From positions 62,001 to 126,000 of the forward strand of contig NZ_JALBWV010000020.1 of NCBI RefSeq assembly GCF_022678645.1: 64,000 bases of DNA, in the 5' to 3' direction. This DNA comes from Saccharopolyspora soli. Lineage in GTDB: Bacteria; Actinomycetota; Actinomycetes; Mycobacteriales; Pseudonocardiaceae. The notes under the pieces were generated by a model. It did no database searches. It was given only the letters and a program-made list of their open reading frames with translations, and was not told the origin of the DNA. Positions 9,037-17,880 of this stretch are shown here, in pieces; position 1 is the stretch's first letter; every line of letters starts with the position of its first letter. The position numbers and the translations under genes are program-made.

Positions 9037-10497
9037 TCACTCGCCAGGCCGATCGATGACCTGCAGGGCCAGCCACAGTTCCGCGCGCACGCCGGGCTGG
9101 TCGAGGCTGCGCCCGAGCAGTTCCTCCACCTTCCGCACCCGGTTTCGCAAGGTGTGCCGGTGCACGCCCAACCGGCTCGCCGCCGGATCCCACTGCCCGT
9201 GGTGCGCCAACCAGGTCCGCAACGACTCGACGAGCACGTCCTGTCCGCGCAGCGGCGCGAGGACGGCATCCGCGAACGCCCGCGCATCATCCACTGGAAC
9301 CAGGTTCAGCAGGCCGTACCCGGCGAGGTCGCGGAAGTGCACGACGGTGTCGGCGCGTTTCGCCGCACGCGCCGCCTGCTGAGCCTGCCGCAGACCTTCG
9401 GCGAGCCCGGCGATCCCGGACGGCTCGGACACCCCGATGGCCACGCCGGGTTGACCGGTGAGCCACGGCAGTCCGCCGTCCCCGACGAGCCCCACCACCA
9501 CGTCGTCGTGTTCGGCCAGGTAAACCGGGGCGCTCGGGAGATCCGCCGCCAGCCGGGACAGCAGCTCGTCGCGGTCTCGGGCACCGGCCAGCGCCACGAC
9601 CCGGAACGGCTCGGGCGGCAGCTCCGCGTGCAGGTCGGCGAGCACGTCCCGCACCGGCTCGCCGCGCAGCATCAGCTCCAGGAACCCCGACCGCAGCCGA
9701 CGCCGCGCGGCACCGAGCGCCTCGACCTGCTCCAGGGCCAGGGTGAGCAGCGACGCCGCCGAGTTGATCACGTGGTGGTCGGTGGTGGCGAACGGTCCGC
9801 GGCGACCGACCACCAGGAATCCGCGCGCCCGGCCGCCCAGCGCCTGCATGCTCACTTCCTGGTCACCGAGCGAGAACCCGGCCGCGGCAAGACCCCGCTT
9901 GGCCCGCATCTTGTCCACTTCGGACTCAAGTTGTCCCAGCCGGGCGCTGGCGGCAGCGGGCGCGCTGTGCAGCAGTCGACCGCCCGCGTCGAGCAGCAGC
10001 ACCCAGACGTCCAGCAGCCTCGCGAGTTTGCGGACCAAGGCGGCCAGTCCGTTGCTGGTGCCTGCCGCTTGCGCGAGTTCGTGCTGCGCCCGGCTGGTGC
10101 GGCGCAAACTCGCGTACTCGTCGGCGGCGACGGCCCGCGAAACCGCCTTGCTGATCGCGATGAACGGGGTCGGCCGGGGCACTTCGAGCAGCGGCAGCGC
10201 GGCTCGTTCCGCGGCCGCGACGAGTTCGGGCGGGATCCTCCGGTGGCTCAACCCGACGCCGAATCCGAGACCGGCAACCCCGACCGCGGTCAGCCGCTCG
10301 ACGAGTTCTCGGCTGTCCTCGGCGCGCAGCGCCAGGCCGGTGCTCAGCAGCAGCTCGCCGCCTTCCAGGAACGGCGTCGGATCCGCCAGCTCACTGGTGT
10401 GCACCCAGGAAACGGGCCGGTCGAGAGCCTGCGCCCCGGCCCGCGCGACGAGCCCCAGCCCGGCATCCGCTACCAGGTCCCGCAACGTCAACGGCAC
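9037..10497 (-). CDS. PucR family transcriptional regulator (second of pair)
   Basis: A 486-residue PucR-type protein: sensing domain (about 1-130: LTLRDLVADAGLG, SWVHTSELADPTPFLEGGELLLSTG), GGDEF-like middle, and C-terminal helix-turn-helix (WDPAASRLGVHRHTLRNRV). Overall it is clearly diverged from the downstream PucR gene, so the pair is not a recent duplication. GTG at 10497 is preceded by AGGAGG with a 7-nt spacer; an upstream ATG would run into the divergent gabT gene. It is transcribed away from gabT across a 121-bp shared promoter region, the classic layout for a regulator and its target. Confidence 0.86.
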   Translation of the reverse strand: MPLTLRDLVADAGLGLVARAGAQALDRPVSWVHTSELADPTPFLEGGELLLSTGLALRAEDSRELVERLTAVGVAGLGFGVGLSHRRIPPELVAAAERAALPLLEVPRPTPFIAISKAVSRAVAADEYASLRRTSRAQHELAQAAGTSNGLAALVRKLARLLDVWVLLLDAGGRLLHSAPAAASARLGQLESEVDKMRAKRGLAAAGFSLGDQEVSMQALGGRARGFLVVGRRGPFATTDHHVINSAASLLTLALEQVEALGAARRRLRSGFLELMLRGEPVRDVLADLHAELPPEPFRVVALAGARDRDELLSRLAADLPSAPVYLAEHDDVVVGLVGDGGLPWLTGQPGVAIGVSEPSGIAGLAEGLRQAQQAARAAKRADTVVHFRDLAGYGLLNLVPVDDARAFADAVLAPLRGQDVLVESLRTWLAHHGQWDPAASRLGVHRHTLRNRVRKVEELLGRSLDQPGVRAELWLALQVIDRPGE

Positions 10498-10618
10498 CGG
10501 CCGCCTCCTGACATTGTGTCGAATCCTGGCAACCGAGTTAACCAGATCGTCCACTGTTCGGATACCGGCGGCCAGCACGAGTCTGGTCACAGCGCTACCC
10601 GACCAGGAGGACCGCATC
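10498..10618. promoter_or_regulatory. Divergent promoter region between pucR and gabT
   Basis: 121 bp between two divergent start codons. It contains GATCGTCC (10545-10552), the inverse of the GGACGATC pair upstream of the permease gene, beside an AT-richer GTTAAC box (10537-10542). No convincing -35/-10 pair could be assigned by eye. Confidence 0.5.
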
Positions 10619-11956
10619 GTGACAGCTTCCCCACCGCAGGCACCTACGGCGCGCGTGCTGCGCACCGAAATCCCCGGCCCGCACTCCCGCGAACTGCACC
10701 GCCGCCGCGCCGCGACGGTGGCCAGCGGAGTGGCCAGCGTGCTGCCGGTCTACATCGCCGAAGCCGCCGGTGGTCTGCTGCACGACGTCGACGGGAACTC
10801 GCTGATCGACCTGGGTTCGGGCATCGCGGTCACCAACGTCGGCAATGCCGCGCCGGAGGTCGTCGAGCCGGTGCGCCGCCAGGTCGCCGAGTTCACCCAC
10901 ACCTGCTTCATGGTGACGCCGTACGAGAACTACCTGCAGGTCTGCGAAGAACTCGCGGCGCTGACCCCAGGCGAGCACGAGAAGCGCAGCGCGCTGTTCA
11001 ACTCGGGCGCGGAAGCGGTGGAGAACGCGGTCAAGATCGCACGACGGGCCACCGGACGACAGGCGATCGTGGTGTTCGACCACGCCTACCACGGGCGCAC
11101 CAACCTCACCATGGCGCTGACCGCGAAGTCCGTGCCGTACAAGCACGGATTCGGCCCGTTCGCACCGGAGATCTACCGGGTGCCGATGTCCTACCCGGCG
11201 CGGGACGCGCGCACCGGAGCGCAGGTGGCGCGGGAGGCGATCGAAAGGATCGAGAAGCAGCTGGGCGCCGACTCGGTGGCGGCCGTGCTGATCGAACCGA
11301 TCCAGGGCGAAGGCGGATTCATCGAGCCCGCAACGGGATTCCTGCCTGCCATCGCGCAGTGGTGCACCGACAACGGCGTGCTGTTCATCGCCGACGAGAT
11401 CCAGACCGGCTTCTGCCGGACCGGCGAGTGGTTCGCCTGCGAGCACGAGGACGTGGTGCCCGACCTGATCACCACGGCAAAGGGCATCGCCGGTGGACTG
11501 CCGCTGGCCGCGGTGACCGGCCGCGCGGAACTGATGGACGCGATGCCGCCGAGCAGCCTGGGCGGCACCTACGGCGGCAACCCGGTCGCGTGCGCGGGTG
11601 CGCTCGGCGCGATCCGCGCGATGCGCGAGCGGGATCTGGCCCGCGCCGCACGAGCCATCGGCGACCTGATGCTGCCGAGGCTGCGGGCGCTCGCGGCGAG
11701 CAGCGACGCGATCCTGGACGTGCGCGGCCGTGGCGCCATGATCGGCATCGAGTTCGTCAAACCGGGCACCTCCGAACCGGACCCCGAGGTGACCTCGCGG
11801 ATCGCCGGGACCTGCCACGCCCAAGGCGTCGTGATCCTCACCTGCGGCACCTACGGCAACGTCATCCGCCTGCTACCGCCGCTGGTCATCGAGCAAAGCG
11901 TCCTCGACGAAGGTCTGGCCGTCCTCGAAGCAGCCATCCGCGAGCACACCAGCTGA
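10619..11956 (+). CDS. gabT: 4-aminobutyrate aminotransferase
   Basis: A 445-residue class-III, PLP-dependent aminotransferase. GabT moves the amino group of GABA to 2-oxoglutarate, giving succinic semialdehyde and glutamate. Visible features: NSGAEAVENA (128-137), the DHAYHGRTN block, EPIQGEGGF (226-234), D259 in ADEIQTG, and the PLP lysine K288 in TTAKGIAGG. Length and motifs fit bacterial GabT well, although related diamine or ornithine-type aminotransferases share them. GTG at 10619 has AGGAGG at 10605-10610. Divergence from a PucR gene and nearness of the amine oxidase and ALDH genes support a role downstream of putrescine or guanidinobutyrate breakdown. Confidence 0.88.
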   Translation: MTASPPQAPTARVLRTEIPGPHSRELHRRRAATVASGVASVLPVYIAEAAGGLLHDVDGNSLIDLGSGIAVTNVGNAAPEVVEPVRRQVAEFTHTCFMVTPYENYLQVCEELAALTPGEHEKRSALFNSGAEAVENAVKIARRATGRQAIVVFDHAYHGRTNLTMALTAKSVPYKHGFGPFAPEIYRVPMSYPARDARTGAQVAREAIERIEKQLGADSVAAVLIEPIQGEGGFIEPATGFLPAIAQWCTDNGVLFIADEIQTGFCRTGEWFACEHEDVVPDLITTAKGIAGGLPLAAVTGRAELMDAMPPSSLGGTYGGNPVACAGALGAIRAMRERDLARAARAIGDLMLPRLRALAASSDAILDVRGRGAMIGIEFVKPGTSEPDPEVTSRIAGTCHAQGVVILTCGTYGNVIRLLPPLVIEQSVLDEGLAVLEAAIREHTS

Positions 11957-11962
11957 CCAACC

Positions 11963-12002
11963 GTGCCGCGGGCGGCTGCCAGGAATCCACCACCCGCGGC
12001 AC
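11963..12002 (+). terminator. Hairpin after gabT
   Basis: 10-bp perfect inverted repeat (11963-11972 with 11993-12002) with a 20-nt loop, 6 bp past the stop; no T-tract, so termination strength is uncertain. Confidence 0.5.
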
Positions 12003-12043
12003 GACACACGGGAAACGCCCGAATTCAGGGAGAGTTGGCGAGT

Positions 12044-12604
12044 TCAGGACTCCAGGTGATCTGGCCATCCGGTGTTGGGCAGGCCGAGCTTGTCCGCGTA
12101 CGCGGTGTGCAGCTCCTCCCACCCGTAGTTGCGCGCGTCCGCGCCGCGAATCGGACTGATCGGCTGCCCATCGAGGAGGTGCTCGGCGACGACCAGGCAG
12201 AGGTGCCAACCCGCGGCCACCGCGGCCACCCAATCCTGGCCGTCGACCGTGTGCCGCAGGGTCAGCCTCGTCCCGGTCCCGGTAGCGGCGAGTTCCCAGC
12301 GCAGCACGTCGGTGCCCCACGAGTACTCCAGCAGCGTCGGGGGCTCGGCGCGGTGCACCGCCCCGGCCAAGTCCTGCGCGACGTCACCGTCGATCATCGT
12401 CAGCGTCGCGTCGCCAGTGCTGCCGAGGTCGCGGTTCGCGGTGTAGGGAGCCCACTCGCGCAGCTGGGCCGGATCGGTCAGCGCCGCCCAGACCTTTTCC
12501 GGCGGGTGCCGCAGCTCGCGGACGAGCACCAGTGCCCATCGGTCGTCCGCGGCGAGGCAGTCAGCCTCGAACAGCGGCCCCGGCTCGAAGCGCGAGTCGT
12601 TCAT
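12044..12604 (-). CDS. SRPBCC domain protein (AHSA1-like)
   Basis: A 186-residue cytosolic protein of the START/SRPBCC superfamily, subgroup related to activator of Hsp90 ATPase (AHSA1). The ELRHPPEKVWAALTDPAQLREWAP block near the N-terminus and the later TRLTLRHTVDG strand are diagnostic. Members form a deep hydrophobic pocket for a small ligand; the ligand here is unknown. ATG at 12604 has GGAG upstream. It is transcribed divergently from the MarR gene with a 159-bp, unusually AT-rich intergenic region, so it may be under MarR control. A fold-level call only. Confidence 0.78.
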   Translation of the reverse strand: MNDSRFEPGPLFEADCLAADDRWALVLVRELRHPPEKVWAALTDPAQLREWAPYTANRDLGSTGDATLTMIDGDVAQDLAGAVHRAEPPTLLEYSWGTDVLRWELAATGTGTRLTLRHTVDGQDWVAAVAAGWHLCLVVAEHLLDGQPISPIRGADARNYGWEELHTAYADKLGLPNTGWPDHLES

Positions 12605-12736
12605 GCCTGCTCCAAATGGTCGAAGACGAACATCCCGACCGACAATATTCCCCATCAATCATATTCCTGTCAAGGCATATTATCGAGCCAGACCGGAAGG
12701 TCAGCGGACCGAAGCGGCGGTGACTGACTTTGAAAC

Positions 12737-12760
12737 AACAGTGCTTATATAAGTGCTGTT
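12737..12760. promoter_or_regulatory. Imperfect palindrome overlapping the MarR promoter
   Basis: An AT-rich element ending 3 bp before the marR-like start: AACAG/CTGTT ends around a CTTATATAAG core, with AGTGCT repeated at 12740-12745 and 12752-12757. Its position and symmetry suit an autoregulatory MarR operator. Confidence 0.5.
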
Positions 12761-12763
12761 ATA

Positions 12764-13300
12764 GTGACGCTGGTGATCACTCCGGATCCATCGCGCCACG
12801 GCACCGGGACGCCCGGCTCGGACCCGACTGAGCAGGCAAGCGTCTGGCAGCCGCTCCGACACTTGTTGACCGCGCTGGACGACGACATCGCCCGCCTGTA
12901 CCGGGAGCGCGATATCGCTGGCGTCCGACCGCGGTTCGTCATGCCGCTCATCAGGCTCGGGCGGCGCGGCGCCATGACCATTCAGGAGCTCGCCGCCTGT
13001 CTGGAAGTGACCCACTCGGCGATGAGCCAAACCGTGAGCGCGCTGCGCCGCGAGGGTTTGGTGCGCAGCGTTGCGGGCTCCGATGCACGAACCCGCCAGG
13101 TGACGTTGACCAAGCAGGCCCGCGCGGTACTGCCCTTCCTGGAGGCGGAGTGGCGAGCCACCGAGCAGGCGGTCCAAGAGCTGGAATCCGAGATCCCGTA
13201 TGCACTGAGCCAGGTCGTCAGGGACCTGGAGGCGGCGTTGGCGCGCCGCTCGTTCCGCGACCGGATCGCCCAGCACCTGGACGCGTTGCCGGAACCATGA
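12764..13300 (+). CDS. MarR family transcriptional regulator
   Basis: A 178-residue winged-helix regulator. The helix-turn-helix is seen at about residues 70-97 (MTIQELAACLEVTHSAMSQT), followed by the wing SDARTRQVTLTKQ. MarR proteins act as dimers, usually repressing an adjacent exporter until a small ligand binds. The MFS transporter gene directly downstream overlaps it by 4 bp (ATGA), so the two are translationally coupled. GTG at 12764 has no obvious ribosome-binding site and lies right after the palindrome, so initiation may be leaderless or the start may lie a few codons downstream. Confidence 0.87.
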   Translation: MTLVITPDPSRHGTGTPGSDPTEQASVWQPLRHLLTALDDDIARLYRERDIAGVRPRFVMPLIRLGRRGAMTIQELAACLEVTHSAMSQTVSALRREGLVRSVAGSDARTRQVTLTKQARAVLPFLEAEWRATEQAVQELESEIPYALSQVVRDLEAALARRSFRDRIAQHLDALPEP

Positions 13301-14568
13301 CGCGCCTCGATCGGCTGATCGATATCCGGCCGCTGCGTTCCAGCGCTGCTTTCCGCAGGTTGTGGTGGGGCAACGCGCTGTCAACCCTGGGCGGGCAGGT
13401 GACGGTGGTCGCAGTGCTCTACCAGATGTGGGAGCTGACCAGCAGTCCCATCGCGGTGGGCGCCATTGGCCTCGCCAACGCCGTGCCGATGGTCCTGTTC
13501 GGGCTGGCCGGTGGTGCGCTGGCCGACGCAGTCGATCGCCGACGGTTGGTGCTTCTCACCACGGCAGGCCAGCTCCTCTCGGTCAGCCTGTTGGCCGTCC
13601 AAGCGGTTGCCGGTGCGGGATCGATGTGGCTCCTGCTCGGGCTCACGGCGCTGCAAGCGGCCAGCAGCGGGCTCGGTGCTCCCGCACGCAGGACGTTCGT
13701 GGCGCGCCTGTTGCCGAACGAACAGGTCGGCGCGGGCATTGCCCTGACCAACCTCAGCTTTCAGGCAGCCTTGCTGGTCGGTCCTGCCGTCGCGGGTGTG
13801 CTCGCGGCGCGATGGGGCGTGGCCTCCTGCTATCTGCTCGACGCGCTGAGCTTCTGCGCCGCGCTCTACGGAGTGCTGCGACTGCCCTCGATGCGCCCCA
13901 TCGGGGAAACCGGTTGGCGGGGAATCGGTGCCATTTGGTCGGGCTGGCGCTTCATCCGCCGCGAGCCGGTGCTCAGCGGCGCCTTCTTCAGCGATGTCCT
14001 GGCGACTGTCACGGCCTTTCCCGTCGGGCTCTTCCCGGTGATCAACGAAGAACGCTTCGACGGCAATCCCGAGACGTTCGGACTGTTCCTCTCCGCGATC
14101 GCTGTCGGCGGGATCGCGGCGGGCTGCGTGTCCGGAACAGTGACGCGAGCCCAGCGCCCAGGTGTCATCATGCTGGCCGCAGCAGCCATCTGGGGTCTGG
14201 GACTGGTGGGATTCGGCCTGGCGCAGCCGCTGTGGCTCGTGCTCGGTTGCCTCGCCATCGCTGGGGCAGCCGACACCATCTCGGTGATCACACGCGGGTC
14301 GATCGTGCAGTTGGCGACCCCCGACTCCCACCGCGGCCGAGTCAGCGCCGTCGAACACATCGTTGGCATCTCCGGCCCTGATCTCGGCAACTTCCGCGGC
14401 GGACTGGTCAGCGGCATGACATCAGCAACATTCGCCGCCGTCTCCGGTGGCGCACTCTGCGTTCTCAGCATCGCCGCGCTCGCGCTGGCGAGCACTTCGC
14501 TACGCAGCTTCCGAACGACGACCTCGGTACTCGACGACCACGCACCCACGAGCCAACCCGAGATCTAG
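13297..14568 (+). CDS. MFS transporter (EntS/MFS_3-like exporter)
   Basis: A 423-residue major facilitator protein with about 12 membrane segments; the cytoplasmic loop GALADAVDRRRLVLLT between helices 2 and 3 is the MFS signature. The FRRLWWGNALSTLGGQVT start and overall pattern resemble the EntS/enterobactin-exporter-like MFS_3 group, common for drug or siderophore efflux in actinomycetes. ATG at 13297 overlaps the MarR stop codon. Substrate unknown; regulation by the upstream MarR protein is expected. A hydrophilic Asp/Pro-containing tail of about 20 residues is cytoplasmic. Confidence 0.86.
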   Translation: MTRLDRLIDIRPLRSSAAFRRLWWGNALSTLGGQVTVVAVLYQMWELTSSPIAVGAIGLANAVPMVLFGLAGGALADAVDRRRLVLLTTAGQLLSVSLLAVQAVAGAGSMWLLLGLTALQAASSGLGAPARRTFVARLLPNEQVGAGIALTNLSFQAALLVGPAVAGVLAARWGVASCYLLDALSFCAALYGVLRLPSMRPIGETGWRGIGAIWSGWRFIRREPVLSGAFFSDVLATVTAFPVGLFPVINEERFDGNPETFGLFLSAIAVGGIAAGCVSGTVTRAQRPGVIMLAAAAIWGLGLVGFGLAQPLWLVLGCLAIAGAADTISVITRGSIVQLATPDSHRGRVSAVEHIVGISGPDLGNFRGGLVSGMTSATFAAVSGGALCVLSIAALALASTSLRSFRTTTSVLDDHAPTSQPEI

Positions 14569-14613
14569 CGGTGGCGGAACCTCATGACTTGCACCGCCGG
14601 GCTGGAAATGCTC

Positions 14614-14657
14614 GGTCGGTGCGCGCCTTCCGGGGGATTCATCGGCGCGCACCGACC
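14614..14657. terminator. Strong bidirectional terminator
   Basis: Perfect 14-bp inverted repeat (14614-14627 with 14644-14657), 16-nt loop, between the convergent MFS and esterase genes. Confidence 0.75.
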
Positions 14658-14708
14658 GGGCTCGGATCGAAGTCCACTCTGGACACGGCTTCGATCCCGT
14701 CGGTTGGC

Positions 14709-15698
14709 TCAGCGGAGTCGGTGCTGGGCGAAGAACTGCATGATGATCGGCGTCGCGTCGAGGACCGCGGGTTGGTCGGAGTCCGGATTCGGTTGGGTGC
14801 TCGGCCAGTCGTGCCCGAGCCCGTCGATCCGGTAATGCACCACGTCGCTGCCCCGGTCGCAGCCGAGCCATCGGCTGACCTGCACCCCGTTGGCCTCGTC
14901 GCGGACCACCGGCTGGTCAGCGCAGTGGTTGCGCTCCGCCCAGCCCGCCATCCAGTCCGGAAGCGGCGGCAGGCCCTTCTCCGGATTTCCGTCGTAGGGG
15001 ATCGTGGTGTCCGCTGTTCCGTGGAAGTCCAGGATCGGCGCTGGCCGCTGGGGTTCGCACGCGCCGCCTTCGGGGTAGAAGGCGCCGGACACCGGTGCGA
15101 AGGCAGCGATCCGACCGCTGAGCTGGCAGGCGAGCACCCCGGTGAAGCCACCGCCGTTGGACTTCCCGGCCGCGTAGATCCGCGTGGGGTCGACGCAGAA
15201 CTCCCGCTGCAGTTCGTTCAGCAGATCGCTGGTGAACAGCACGTCGTCGGCCGCAGCCGAGTACGGCGCGCCCTGCCAGGCGGTTTCGCCGTCCGTGCCG
15301 ACGAGTCCCAGCGGGTAGACCGCAACGGCGTCAGTGGCCGAGAAGCCGGACAGCTCCTCCTGGTACTCCGAAGTCCGCCCGTGCCCGTGGAAGGACAGCA
15401 CCAGCGAAGTCGGCTTGAGTGGCCGGTAGTCCTGCGGCACGTGCAAAAGGTAGCTGCGGGTGATCCCGCCGGAGACGATCGTGCGCGTCTGCGACGTGCC
15501 CGGCGGCACCGGCGCGGACCGCACGCAGCCGACGGACGGTATCGGATGGTCGATCACTTGAGCCGGTTCGGCCTGCGCGGGCATCCCGCCCAACGCCACG
15601 GCCGCGCCGACCGCGGCGAACACGGCCACCGACCGTCCTTTTCGGACTGGTCGGAAAAAGCGGTGGGCGAACCCACGAATTGCACGGTAAGGCACCAT
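14709..15698 (-). CDS. Secreted PHB-depolymerase/feruloyl-esterase-like hydrolase
   Basis: A 329-residue alpha/beta hydrolase of the LpqC/PHB depolymerase (CE1-like) group. Residues 1-43 form a signal peptide: basic start, hydrophobic core and an AQA cleavage site, so the enzyme is exported. The catalytic triad is visible: S180 in AAGKSNGGG, D230 in FHGTADTTIP and the His in GLGHDWP near residue 294; oxyanion-hole residues lie in LSFHGHGRT (101-109). Cysteines in the mature part may form disulfides. It would cleave ester bonds in polyhydroxyalkanoate, plant cell-wall feruloyl or acetyl groups; which one cannot be told. It stands alone, upstream of a family-I hairpin. Confidence 0.84.
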   Translation of the reverse strand: MVPYRAIRGFAHRFFRPVRKGRSVAVFAAVGAAVALGGMPAQAEPAQVIDHPIPSVGCVRSAPVPPGTSQTRTIVSGGITRSYLLHVPQDYRPLKPTSLVLSFHGHGRTSEYQEELSGFSATDAVAVYPLGLVGTDGETAWQGAPYSAAADDVLFTSDLLNELQREFCVDPTRIYAAGKSNGGGFTGVLACQLSGRIAAFAPVSGAFYPEGGACEPQRPAPILDFHGTADTTIPYDGNPEKGLPPLPDWMAGWAERNHCADQPVVRDEANGVQVSRWLGCDRGSDVVHYRIDGLGHDWPSTQPNPDSDQPAVLDATPIIMQFFAQHRLR

Positions 15699-15812
15699 TG
15701 CCTCCCAGCTCGGTCACCTTTCGAGTGCAAAGATCATGAGCCAGCAGCGGCTACCGGTCACCTTTTTGTTCATTGCGTTCACGAAAACCGTCACCACCAC
15801 CGATGGGGTGAC

Positions 15813-15863
15813 GAGTGAAGGGCACCTTCGACCGAGTAAGCCGGTCAAAGGTGCCCTTCACTC
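15813..15863. repeat. Long hairpin, dispersed family I, copy 2; probable rlmN terminator
   Basis: 21-bp arms with one mismatch (15813-15833 with 15843-15863), 9-nt loop, starting 8 bp beyond the rlmN stop codon. The arm shares GTGARGGGCACCT and GACC with the hairpin at 3571-3617. Confidence 0.8.
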
Positions 15864-15871
15864 CGAACGGT

Positions 15872-16984
15872 TCAGCCTTCGGCGGCGAGTTGGCCGCAGG
15901 CCGCGGCGATTTCCTGACCTCGGGTGTCCCGGACCGTGCAGGGCACGCCCGCTTCGCGGACCCGGCGGACGAACTCCTGCTGCACCGGCTTCGGGCTGGC
16001 GTCCCACTTGCTGCCCGGAGTCGGGTTCAGCGGGATCAGGTTGACGTGCGCGAACTGGCCGAGGTGGCGGTGCAGCACCTTGCCGAGGAGATCCGCGCGC
16101 CACGGCTGGTCGTTGATGTCGCGGATCAGCGCGTACTCGATCGACACCCGCCGTCCGGTGTGGTCGGCGTAGCCGCGCGCCGCCTCCAGCACCTCGGCGA
16201 CCTTCCATCGGTTGTTCACCGGCACCAACGTGTCGCGCAGTTCGTCGTCCGGGGTGTGCAGCGACACCGCCAGCGTCACGTGCAGGTCCTCCGCGGTCAT
16301 CTTCTTGATCGCGGGCACCAGTCCGACCGTCGAAACGGTGACCGACCGCTGCGAGAGGCCCAGTCCGTCCGGAGCCGGGTCGCAGATCCGGTGCACCGCG
16401 TTGATCACCCGCCGGTAGTTGGCCAGCGGCTCGCCCATGCCCATGAACACGACGTTGGACAGCCGACCGGGCCCGCCGGGGACCTCGCCGTCGCGCATCA
16501 TCGCCGCCGCCGAACGGACCTGGTCGACGATCTCGGCGGTCGACAGGTTGCGCTGCAGCCCGCCTTGGCCCGTGGCGCAGAACGGGCACGCCATCCCGCA
16601 CCCGGCCTGGCTGGAAATGCACACCGTGGCGCGATCCGGGTAGCGCATCAGCACGCTCTCCAGCAGCGTGCCGTCGTGCGCGCGCCAGAGCGTCTTGCGG
16701 GTCGTGCCCTCGTCGGTGTCGAGGTGCCGAACCGCGCTCAGCAGCGGCGGCAGCAGCTGCTCGGCCAGCTTCGCGCGGCTGGCCGCCGGGATGTCGGTCA
16801 TCGCCGCCACGTCGGCGTTGAGCCGACCGAAGTAGTGGTGTGCGAGCTGCTTGGCGCGGAACGGCTTCTCCCCCAGCTCGGTCACCGCGGCCCGCCGTTC
16901 GTCGGCGGAGAGGTCGGCGAGGTGCCGTGGCGGCATGCCACGGCGCGGGGCGTCGAAGACGAGCGGAAGGGAAGTCGCAGACAT
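15872..16984 (-). CDS. rlmN: 23S rRNA (adenine-2503-C2)-methyltransferase RlmN
   Basis: A 370-residue radical-SAM enzyme that methylates C2 of A2503 in 23S rRNA and A37 of some tRNAs, tuning the peptidyl-transferase centre. The [4Fe-4S] ligands are C129, C133 and C136 in [10 protein letters not shown]; the methyl-carrying C-terminal cysteine is C349 in [19 protein letters not shown] and the [10 protein letters not shown] block are also characteristic. ATG at 16984 gives the family N-terminus; an upstream in-frame extension has non-family composition. In related genomes rlmN lies directly after cdsA; here about 10 kb of accessory genes separate them. Confidence 0.96.
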   Translation of the reverse strand: MSATSLPLVFDAPRRGMPPRHLADLSADERRAAVTELGEKPFRAKQLAHHYFGRLNADVAAMTDIPAASRAKLAEQLLPPLLSAVRHLDTDEGTTRKTLWRAHDGTLLESVLMRYPDRATVCISSQAGCGMACPFCATGQGGLQRNLSTAEIVDQVRSAAAMMRDGEVPGGPGRLSNVVFMGMGEPLANYRRVINAVHRICDPAPDGLGLSQRSVTVSTVGLVPAIKKMTAEDLHVTLAVSLHTPDDELRDTLVPVNNRWKVAEVLEAARGYADHTGRRVSIEYALIRDINDQPWRADLLGKVLHRHLGQFAHVNLIPLNPTPGSKWDASPKPVQQEFVRRVREAGVPCTVRDTRGQEIAAACGQLAAEG

Positions 16985-17193
16985 AGCGCCGACCAGTGTC
17001 CCACGAGCCGAAACGACCTTGGAGTCCGCCGTCCGGCCCGAGCTTCGACGCGGACACTTCGACCGGCGGCATGATCGTGGTTCGCCGGACCGCCGTGTTC
17101 CCTCGCGGCACCAGGTCAGGCGGGCACGGCGCCGCCGAGCAGTGGTCAACGGCCACTCGCCCGTCGGCTCGTCGCCGCCCGTATCGTGAAAGT

Positions 17194-17880
17194 ATGACGA
17201 GTATGGCCGAGCGCCCCTCGCCGTCTGTGGAGGATTACCTCCGGGCGATCTACGGGCTCAGCGAACGGGGCGTGCCCGTCACGAACGCCACCCTGACGCA
17301 GCGGCTCGGCCTGAGCCCGTCCTCGGTGTCCGGGATGATCAACAAACTCGCCCAGCTCGGCCTGGTCACGCACGTCCGCTACCGCAGCGTCGAACTAACC
17401 CCGGAGGGCCGCCGGTTGGCCTGCGACGTGCTGCGTCGGCACCGGCTCATCGAGCTGTTCCTGGTCGAGGAGCTCAACTACAGCTGGGACGAGGTGCACC
17501 GGGAGGCCGACGCGCTGGAGCACGCGGTGTCCGACGAGTTGGTCGAACACATCGCCGCCAAGCTCGGCAACCCCACCCACGACCCGCACGGCGACCCGAT
17601 CCCGACCGTCGAAGGCAACGTGGAGAAACCCGCGACGCTGCTGCTGGACACGGTCGAGCCCGGCACGGTCGGCACCATCGCACGGGTGTGGGACACCGAT
17701 TCGGAGCTGCTGCGCTACCTGACCGAGCACGGCATGACGTTGGGCTCGCGGATCGAGATCGTGGAGCGCAAACCCTTCGGCGGGCCGCTGGTGGTGCGCG
17801 TCGGCGAGCCGCCGGAGGACGAAACCCACTTCGTGGGCAATGAGATCGCGGCCGCGCTATCGATCAGCGTGCACCGGTGA
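17194..17880 (+). CDS. DtxR/IdeR/MntR family metal-dependent regulator
   Basis: A 228-residue regulator with three parts typical of IdeR/DtxR: N-terminal winged helix (about 10-70: [38 protein letters not shown]), a metal-binding dimerisation domain (about 75-140: [38 protein letters not shown], then the HDPHGDPIP loop) and a C-terminal FeoA/SH3-like domain (about 150-228). It likely senses Fe(II) or Mn(II) and represses uptake genes. ATG at 17194 begins the family N-terminus; the upstream GTGAAAG is a poor ribosome-binding site and the ATG at 17203 is an alternative. No obvious target gene is adjacent. Confidence 0.9.
   Translation: MTSMAERPSPSVEDYLRAIYGLSERGVPVTNATLTQRLGLSPSSVSGMINKLAQLGLVTHVRYRSVELTPEGRRLACDVLRRHRLIELFLVEELNYSWDEVHREADALEHAVSDELVEHIAAKLGNPTHDPHGDPIPTVEGNVEKPATLLLDTVEPGTVGTIARVWDTDSELLRYLTEHGMTLGSRIEIVERKPFGGPLVVRVGEPPEDETHFVGNEIAAALSISVHR

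Noticed and set aside
8344-12159. A 1271-codon plus-strand frame through both PucR genes and gabT
   Set aside because: Its sequence is unstructured Arg/Ser/Pro-rich shadow of real genes on the other strand or frame.
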